Source: an uncultured Bacilli bacterium
Lineage (GTDB): Bacteria; Bacillota_I; Bacilli_A; RF39; UBA660
Length of the DNA: 10,699 nt
Direction: 5' to 3'
NCBI GenBank assembly: GCA_944327405.1
Contig: CALVHK010000030.1
Coordinates: 1-10,699, forward strand
Shown in pieces: positions 5,209 through 10,699 of this stretch; position 1 is the stretch's first letter; each line of letters opens with the position of its first letter. Under the pieces are notes generated by a model that was not told the DNA's origin, did no database searches, and worked only from the letters and a program-made list of their open reading frames with translations. The translations under genes were made by a program, and so were the position numbers.

Positions 5209-7959
5209 ATGAGAAGTTATGAAAGCGAGTCTAAATTAGAGGCAAGATTAATCAGCCAATTAGAAAAACAAGGGTATGAAAAAGTGCAAATTGATGATGT
5301 TGAATCACTTAAGGAAAATTTTAGGAAGCAAGTTAACAGACATAACAAAGTTGAATTAAAAGGAAGAGATTTATCAGATAAAGAATTTGAAAGATTGATG
5401 GTAAAAATATCTGGTAAAGGTGTTTTTCAATCGGCAAAAGAACTAAGGCAGAAACAGGATATACAAAGAGATGATGGAACTACTATATATATTGAACTAT
5501 TTAATACTAAAGATTGGTGTAAAAATATTTTTCAAGTAACGCATCAAACTACTGTTGAAGGAAAATATACTAATAGATATGATGTTACTATTTTAATAAA
5601 TGGCCTTCCTCTCGTTCAATTAGAGCTAAAAAGACGAGGTATGGATATGAAAGAAGCTTTTAGTCAAATAAAAAGATATAAAAGGCATTCTTATTTCGGA
5701 TTATACAAATTTGTTCAATTATTTGTAATAAGTAATGGAGTAGATACTAAGTATTTTGCCAATGGTGATCAAGAATTAAATTATGGATTCACATTCTATT
5801 GGACTGACATTAATAACGATAGGATTACTAATTTAGAACAATTTTGCCTATTTTTCTTAGATAGATGTCATATTGGTAAAATGATTGCCAGATACATGAT
5901 AATAAACGAAACTGAAAAGATATTAATGGTTATGAGGCCTTATCAAGTCTATGCTGTAGAAAATATTGTTTCCCGTGCACTAGACACAAGTAATAATGGA
6001 TACGTATGGCATACAACTGGGTCTGGTAAAACTATAACATCATTTAAAACAAGTCAAATTTTATCTTTAGAACCTTCCATTAATCAAGTCTTCTTCTTAG
6101 TCGATAGAAAAGATTTAGATAAACAAACTTTAGACGAATTTAATAAATTTGATCCCGGTTGTGTGGATATGACTAATCAAACTGATAAACTTATAGAACA
6201 GATAAAAGATAGTACAAAACCACTTATAATTACTACCATTCAAAAAATGGCAAATGCATGCTCAAATCCTAAGTATGCAAGTGTTATGGAAAAATATAAA
6301 GATTTAAAAACAATCTTTATTATAGATGAATGTCATAGATCACAATTTGGAGATATGCATAGGCAAATATCTAAAACATTTAGCAAAGCACAATATTTTG
6401 GATTTACAGGTACACCTCGATTTAAAGAAAATCCATCTCAGGATGGAAGGAGTACAGCCGATATTTTTGAAAAGTGCTTGCATACATATTTAATCAAAGA
6501 TGCTATTAAAGATGGAAATGTATTAGGATTTTCAGTTGATTACATAAAGTTTATAGAATACAACGGAAAAGCTGAAGAAGATATTATGGTAGAAGGAATA
6601 GATACTGATGAAGTGTTTATGGCTGATGAAAGAGTTACTTTAATTGCCCAAGATATTATTAATCATCATAATATTAAAACAAGAGATAGAAAATATAATG
6701 CACTATTAACAGTTTCATCAATTCCTTTGTTAATTAAATATTATGAAACATTTAAAAAATTAAAACATGATTTAAAAATTGGCGCTATATTCACTTATGG
6801 GGCAAATGAAGATTTAGATAAGAACCCAGAACATTCTAGAGAAGCATTGGAAAGATGTATGGAAGATTACAATAAAATGTTTAAAACTAATTTTAGTACA
6901 CATACATTTGATGCATATTTTAGAGATATATGTAAGAGGATAAAAAATACTGAAATTGATATTGTAATAGTTGTAAATATGTTACTTACAGGATTTGATG
7001 CTAAAAGATTAAATACTTTATATGTGGATAAACCATTAAAATATCATGATTTAATTCAAGCGTTTTCTAGAACTAACAGAGTAGAAACAGATACTAAGCC
7101 TTTTGGTAATATAGTTTGCTATAGAACAACAAAAGCTAGAGTAGATGAAGCGGTTAAATTATTCTCTCAAACTGATAGTATTGATACAGTTATTATGAAA
7201 CCATATGAAGACTATTTAGATAAGTTTAATGAGGCAGTCAAGAGACTTTTAGAAATAACACCAGTAGTTGAAAGCGTAGATTCTTTAGAAAGTGAAGATA
7301 ATATTAAAGAATTTATAATAGCTTTTAGAGAAGTAGCTAAACTACTTGTTAGTTTAAAAACATTTAATCAATTTGATTTAGATAATTTTGATTCGATGAT
7401 CAATACTCAAATATTTGAGGATTATAAAAGTAAATATTATGAATTATATAGAAAACTATCAAATGATAAAGAAAAAAGTTCAATTCTTAATGATGTTACA
7501 TTCTCATTAGAATTAATACAAACAGATAAAATTAATGTCTCATATATTTTGAACTTAATTAGAAATGTCGATTTGTCTAATGAAGATCAAAAGAATAAAG
7601 ATATAGCTGATATTCAAAGTAAACTGGTTAATATTACGGATGATGAATTGTTCTTAAAAGCTGATCTAATAAAAAGTTTCTTAACTTCAATATTGCCAAC
7701 ATTAAAAGAGGATGATTCAATAGATGAGGCTCTGGATAATCATATGAATGTTGAACGACAAAAAGAAATTGAGAAATTTGCTAATGAAAACAATATAGAT
7801 TTAGAAATATTAGAAACAATCATTAATGAGTTTGAATATAGTGGAATTTTCCCGGATGGATTAATAGGCCAATCTATTGAAGCTCCATTCTTGAAGAAAA
7901 TTACTGTTATTGAGAATATAAAAGGATTTGTTAAGAATCTTCTAAGAAAGTATATGTAG
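5209..7959 (+). CDS. hsdR: Type I restriction endonuclease subunit R (HsdR)
   Basis: Motor and nuclease subunit of a type I restriction complex (R2M2S), which translocates DNA with ATP and cuts far from the recognition site. N-terminal nuclease: NRYDVTIL (Asp125) followed by VQLELKRRG (Glu139, Lys141), the PD-(D/E)XK core. Superfamily 2 helicase: Walker A TTGSGKT (269-275), motif II DECH (373-376), motif III GFTGTP (398-403), motif VI QAFSRTNR ending at Arg624. A helical C-terminal region follows, used in the family to dock onto HsdM. At 916 residues it is somewhat shorter than EcoR124I HsdR (about 1,040) but all catalytic motifs are present, and nothing suggests decay. It is first in its operon; its TAG stop is followed after nine bases by hsdM, whose GGAGG overlaps the hsdR stop. 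Confidence 0.97.
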   Translation: MRSYESESKLEARLISQLEKQGYEKVQIDDVESLKENFRKQVNRHNKVELKGRDLSDKEFERLMVKISGKGVFQSAKELRQKQDIQRDDGTTIYIELFNTKDWCKNIFQVTHQTTVEGKYTNRYDVTILINGLPLVQLELKRRGMDMKEAFSQIKRYKRHSYFGLYKFVQLFVISNGVDTKYFANGDQELNYGFTFYWTDINNDRITNLEQFCLFFLDRCHIGKMIARYMIINETEKILMVMRPYQVYAVENIVSRALDTSNNGYVWHTTGSGKTITSFKTSQILSLEPSINQVFFLVDRKDLDKQTLDEFNKFDPGCVDMTNQTDKLIEQIKDSTKPLIITTIQKMANACSNPKYASVMEKYKDLKTIFIIDECHRSQFGDMHRQISKTFSKAQYFGFTGTPRFKENPSQDGRSTADIFEKCLHTYLIKDAIKDGNVLGFSVDYIKFIEYNGKAEEDIMVEGIDTDEVFMADERVTLIAQDIINHHNIKTRDRKYNALLTVSSIPLLIKYYETFKKLKHDLKIGAIFTYGANEDLDKNPEHSREALERCMEDYNKMFKTNFSTHTFDAYFRDICKRIKNTEIDIVIVVNMLLTGFDAKRLNTLYVDKPLKYHDLIQAFSRTNRVETDTKPFGNIVCYRTTKARVDEAVKLFSQTDSIDTVIMKPYEDYLDKFNEAVKRLLEITPVVESVDSLESEDNIKEFIIAFREVAKLLVSLKTFNQFDLDNFDSMINTQIFEDYKSKYYELYRKLSNDKEKSSILNDVTFSLELIQTDKINVSYILNLIRNVDLSNEDQKNKDIADIQSKLVNITDDELFLKADLIKSFLTSILPTLKEDDSIDEALDNHMNVERQKEIEKFANENNIDLEILETIINEFEYSGIFPDGLIGQSIEAPFLKKITVIENIKGFVKNLLRKYM

Positions 7960-7968
7960 GAGGTAATT

Positions 7969-9531
7969 ATGTCAAGAGAAGAAAAGCAACAAACACAACA
8001 AGCAGAACTACAAAAAAATTTGTGGAATATTGCTAACACTTTAAGAGGCAATATGGATGCTAATGAGTTTAAAGACTATATTTTAGGACTAATTTTTTAT
8101 CGATATTTATCAGAAAATTTAGTTAATTATGTAGAAGGAACATTATTAAAAGATGATAAAATCAGTTATCAAGAAGCTTGGTCTAAAGATGAATATAGAT
8201 ATAAATTAAAAAACTATTTAATAGAAGATTCTAACATGGGTTACTATATAGAAGCTGAATATTTATGGAGTGAACTAATTCAAAAAATTAAAACCGGAAA
8301 ATTTGATATTTCAATGTTATCTAAAGCAATAAACTCTATAGCAGATTCAACCCTGGGTAATGAAGCAGAAGATGATTTTGAAAATTTATTTGAAGATATG
8401 GATTTAACCAATTCTAAGCTTGGTAGAGGGGAAGCAGAAAGGTCTAAATTATTATCAACGGTTATGCTTAAAATAGATGATATAGACTTCCATCATGAAG
8501 ATGCTGAAATTGATGTATTAGGTGACGCGTATGAATATTTAATAGCAAATTTTGCAGCTTCAGCAGGTAAAAAAGCAGGAGAATTTTATACACCTCAACA
8601 AGTATCGCGAATATTAGCTAAATTAGTAACAATTAATAAAGATAAATTGCCAAACGTTTATGATCCTACTTGTGGTTCCGGGTCACTACTTTTGAGAGTA
8701 GGTAAAGAAGCAAAAGTAAGTAAGTATTATGGACAAGAATCAAATTCAACTACTTATAACTTAGCAAGAATGAACATGTTACTCCATGGCATTTCATTTA
8801 AACATTTTGATATTAAAAATGCTGATACTTTAGAAAATCCTAAACATAGAGATATGCAATTTGATGCTATTGTTGCCAATCCTCCATATTCAGCTAAATG
8901 GAGCGCTGATCCTAAATTTTTAGAAGATGAAAGATTTAGTGCTTATGGAAAATTAGCACCAAAATCAAAAGCAGATTTTGCATTCATTCAACACATGATC
9001 TATCAATTATCAGATAATGGTACTATGGCTGTAGTTTTACCTCATGGAGTGTTATTTAGAGGAGCTTCAGAAGGGGCGATTAGAGAATATCTAATTAAAG
9101 AAAAAAATTATTTAGATCTGGTTATAGGTTTACCAGCAAATATTTTCTATGGTACAAGTATTCCAACGTGTATATTAGTATTTAAGAAGTGTAGAGAAAA
9201 TGAGGATAATATTCTATTTATAGATGCATCTAAAGAATTTGAACCAGGTAAAAATCAAAATAGATTAAGAGATGAAGATGTTGACAAAATAATAAATACT
9301 TATAAAAATAGAGAAGAAAAAGAAAAATATTCTCATGTTGCTACACTAAAAGAAGTAGAAGAAAATGAATATAATTTAAATATACCTAGATATGTTGATA
9401 CATTTGAAGAAGAGGAAGAAATCGATATTAAAGCCGTTCAACGAGACTTAAAAGAAATAGATAAAGAAATAGCCGAGGTTACCAAAGAACTTAATGTTTA
9501 TTTAAAAGAATTAGGATTGGAGGAATTATAA
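7969..9531 (+). CDS. hsdM: Type I restriction-modification N6-adenine methyltransferase subunit M (HsdM)
   Basis: Methylates adenine within the bipartite site chosen by HsdS, using S-adenosylmethionine. Order of parts: helical HsdM N-terminal domain (about 14-130, LWNIANTLRGNMDANEFKD), GEFYTPQQVS (204-213), SAM-binding motif I DPTCGSG (232-238), catalytic motif IV NPPY (304-307), and a charged coiled-coil-like C-terminus (about 470-520) that in this family contacts HsdS. At 520 residues it has normal length with no missing residues. Translation is probably coupled to hsdR (nine-base gap, GGAGGT) and to the following HEPN gene (one-base gap; the latter's GGAGG lies inside the last hsdM codons). 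Confidence 0.97.
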   Translation: MSREEKQQTQQAELQKNLWNIANTLRGNMDANEFKDYILGLIFYRYLSENLVNYVEGTLLKDDKISYQEAWSKDEYRYKLKNYLIEDSNMGYYIEAEYLWSELIQKIKTGKFDISMLSKAINSIADSTLGNEAEDDFENLFEDMDLTNSKLGRGEAERSKLLSTVMLKIDDIDFHHEDAEIDVLGDAYEYLIANFAASAGKKAGEFYTPQQVSRILAKLVTINKDKLPNVYDPTCGSGSLLLRVGKEAKVSKYYGQESNSTTYNLARMNMLLHGISFKHFDIKNADTLENPKHRDMQFDAIVANPPYSAKWSADPKFLEDERFSAYGKLAPKSKADFAFIQHMIYQLSDNGTMAVVLPHGVLFRGASEGAIREYLIKEKNYLDLVIGLPANIFYGTSIPTCILVFKKCRENEDNILFIDASKEFEPGKNQNRLRDEDVDKIINTYKNREEKEKYSHVATLKEVEENEYNLNIPRYVDTFEEEEEIDIKAVQRDLKEIDKEIAEVTKELNVYLKELGLEEL

Positions 9532-9532
9532 A

Positions 9533-10111
9533 ATGAATTTGGAATCTTTAAAAATGGATATTACCAATTATTTAAATATTTTGTATGACTGTAAATATGA
9601 TATTAATATTTACAAAGCTTTAAAAGCAAATAATAATGTAATAAATTTATATCCCTATCCATTTATAGTTATACTTAATTCATTAGTTGAGACATGCGTA
9701 GTGAGGTTAAATTCAATTATTGCATTTGGTAATCAAAAGAGAATAAGTAAATTAGTAACCAATTGCGAACACAACAAAAAACATGTAGCAGCTGATAATT
9801 TAGATATAGTATTAAATGAAATAAATACTATATTAGATAAGAATAAAAAATTACTTAATAATATTAAAACATGGAGAGATAAAAATCTAGCTCATAGTGA
9901 TGCAAAATATTTTGGCAAAATAGAAGAGTTATTTAAAGATAATCCGATTATTAATGAAGAATTGATTAGTTTTATAGATTCACTAATTTTGAGCATTAAA
10001 GAATTATATAAACTATTTAAATGTGTTGGCGCGTATGATTGTTCCGCAGAAATAGAAAAAGATTTGGATAACTTATTAAACACTATAAAGAAAAAGGACT
10101 TATACAAATAA
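9533..10111 (+). CDS. HEPN-domain protein, AbiU2-like, embedded in the hsd operon
   Basis: A mostly alpha-helical protein of 192 residues. The segment TWRDKNLAHSDAKYF contains Arg115-x5-His121 with Asp116 and Asp123, the R-x4-6-H signature of HEPN ribonucleases, closest by eye to AbiU2-type proteins (R-[DN]-K-x-x-A-H-x-D). HEPN proteins often cut RNA in toxin-antitoxin and abortive-infection systems. No signal peptide or membrane segment. Start: GGAGG inside the hsdM end, eight bases before ATG 9533, so it should be co-translated with hsdM. It sits where hsdS normally follows hsdM, suggesting an accessory RNase held in check by, or signalling from, the R-M complex, by analogy with PrrC and EcoprrI. 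That link is inference; no separate antitoxin gene is adjacent. Its last codons form one arm of the terminator shared with hsdS. Confidence 0.75.
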   Translation: MNLESLKMDITNYLNILYDCKYDINIYKALKANNNVINLYPYPFIVILNSLVETCVVRLNSIIAFGNQKRISKLVTNCEHNKKHVAADNLDIVLNEINTILDKNKKLLNNIKTWRDKNLAHSDAKYFGKIEELFKDNPIINEELISFIDSLILSIKELYKLFKCVGAYDCSAEIEKDLDNLLNTIKKKDLYK

Positions 10112-10133
10112 ATTTTGTATAAGCCCTTTTTTT
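10091..10133. terminator. Bidirectional terminator shared by the HEPN gene and hsdS
   Basis: CTTATACAAA (10099-10108), loop TAAAT, TTTGTATAAG (10114-10123) is a perfect 10-bp stem. After one A-C mismatch it is extended by GG/CC and by A-run/T-run pairs. Plus-strand reading ends in seven T; minus-strand reading ends in TCCTTTTTCTTT. The stem lies inside the last codons of both convergent genes. Confidence 0.85.
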
Positions 10134-10699
10134 AGTTTAAATAACTTAGTTAAATATGTTTTCTCATTTTTTATTTTTTTGTCAATAGAAATCATGATTT
10201 GAGAATATTTGTTTTGATTTTCTATATTAGGTAAATTAATTACTAAATTCAAGATATCTTCTTTTTTTAAATTAGTTTGATTTACTCCATCATCAAATTT
10301 TAAATAATATGGATTTCTGTTAATTTTATAAAATAAATATTTGGGATTAATATTATTATTTGCCCTTAATAAACAAATTCTCTGATTTAAACTATATTTA
10401 TCATTTTCGTCCACATAAAAACATTTTGCCAGTGCCTTGCCATTTGGAAGATCACTCATTACCATAGCTATATCATTTTCTTTTAAAGGACACAATTGTT
10501 CTGTACACTTTTTTATAACTGTTCCTTCAGTTGAAATAAATTTAGAATTAATTAATACATAATTACCGTTTTCATCAACAATATTTTCATGTCCTTTACC
10601 ATTTCCAAAAGTTACAATATCTTTTAAAAGATATTCTGATTCACACATTAAATTTTTTATTATATTAAATAGTCCTGTTTTAAATAACTTAAGGGCTTC
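10100..10699 (-). CDS. hsdS: Type I restriction-modification specificity subunit S (HsdS), 5' part outside window
   Basis: Recognises the DNA site for the HsdM/HsdR complex. Seen: a complete C-terminal target recognition domain (LLKDIVTFGNGKGHEN, then MVMSDLPNGKALAKC, YSLNQRICLLR and FDDGVNQTNLKKEDI), then the conserved helix ending in KLFKLKKGLIQNLF. ATG 10648 is not a credible start: it has no ribosome site, and the frame stays open for 17 more codons to the window edge. Those codons (EALKLFKTGLFNIIKNL) echo the C-terminal KLFK helix, as expected for the central conserved region between two recognition domains. So this is most likely the second half of an ordinary two-domain HsdS, not a half-size one. 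It is convergent with hsdR-hsdM-HEPN and overlaps the HEPN gene by 12 bases, an unusual orientation for hsdS, possibly the product of inversion. Confidence 0.9.
   Translation of the reverse strand, partial: EALKLFKTGLFNIIKNLMCESEYLLKDIVTFGNGKGHENIVDENGNYVLINSKFISTEGTVIKKCTEQLCPLKENDIAMVMSDLPNGKALAKCFYVDENDKYSLNQRICLLRANNNINPKYLFYKINRNPYYLKFDDGVNQTNLKKEDILNLVINLPNIENQNKYSQIMISIDKKIKNEKTYLTKLFKLKKGLIQNLFV
10136..10691. repeat. Two 13-bp direct repeats within hsdS
   Basis: TTTAAATAACTTA occurs at 10136-10148 and 10679-10691, in the same reading phase of hsdS (minus strand: K-L-F-K in both). They flank the target recognition domain. This is the DNA counterpart of the repeated conserved helices of HsdS and a possible substrate for domain exchange by recombination. 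Confidence 0.6.

Noticed and set aside
7740..8051. 103-codon minus-strand frame with many Phe, Ser and Cys
   Set aside because: Antisense to the hsdR end and hsdM start, which carry all the family motifs.
9892..10107. 71-codon minus-strand frame
   Set aside because: Antisense to the HEPN gene and out of frame with hsdS.
10646..10648. ATG at 10648 as start of a half-size, single-domain HsdS
   Set aside because: No ribosome site, and the frame is open to the window edge with the expected central HsdS helix (KLFK...).
1..10699. Alternative genetic code with TGA read as Trp (Mycoplasma type)
   Set aside because: The intact genes read completely under the standard code with TGG tryptophans, and no broken frame is repaired by reading TGA as Trp (the lesions involve TAA and a frameshift).
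1..10699. CRISPR array, transposon or insertion sequence, rRNA
   Set aside because: No regularly spaced repeats, no transposase-like frame, no paired terminal repeats with target duplications and no rRNA-like sequence were seen.

Overview
The window is AT-rich DNA of the low-GC Gram-positive type (Bacillota, including Erysipelotrichia-like lineages, or a standard-code relative such as Acholeplasma). Shine-Dalgarno sites are strong (GGAGG, GAGGTG). Every recognised gene whose stop lies in the window ends in TAA or TAG, and the intact frames read through with TGG as tryptophan, so nothing suggests the TGA=Trp code of Mycoplasma. The genus cannot be fixed from this sequence.

Left part (1-2871, all on the minus strand): decaying genes. 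First is a nuclease-helicase of the DUF2075 / Schlafen-group-3-helicase type. It is broken by a frameshift near 1100 and by an in-frame stop at 116-118, where a CAA glutamine codon has become TAA. Upstream of it, separated by a good intrinsic terminator, is a FAD oxidoreductase with a C-terminal Rieske domain of the B. subtilis YhfW type. It is about 130-150 residues shorter than its family because the segment between the two domains is missing.

Centre (2872-3425): a tRNA-His(GTG) with its own promoter, encoded CCA and terminator, then about 330 bases without a convincing protein gene. This stretch holds a compact hairpin (3181-3241) followed by seven T. It is about 46% GC in a flank of roughly 18% GC and is preceded by an extended -10 element, so it may be a small RNA gene as well as a terminator. 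The tRNA marks the border between the left genes and the plus-strand accessory block.

Right part (3426-10699): a defence-type block. A 515-aa protein joins an N-terminal PD-(D/E)XK-like domain to a C-terminal uracil-DNA-glycosylase-superfamily domain with likely Fe-S cysteines. After a spacer with a frameshifted mini-ORF, a large imperfect inverted repeat and a promoter overlapped by a palindrome and a helically phased direct repeat, a type I restriction-modification operon begins: hsdR, hsdM, then a small AbiU2-like HEPN protein with an R-x5-H motif in the place where hsdS is usually found. The specificity subunit hsdS lies on the opposite strand, convergent, sharing a bidirectional terminator with the HEPN gene. 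Its reading frame is open to the right edge of the window, so its 5' part lies outside.

Working model (inference): HsdR/M/S restrict unmodified DNA, the HEPN RNase may be a backup abortive-infection effector tied to the R-M complex, and the nuclease-glycosylase fusion may attack DNA with non-canonical bases. The inverted hsdS could be part of a specificity-switching arrangement, but the second half needed to show this is not in the window.
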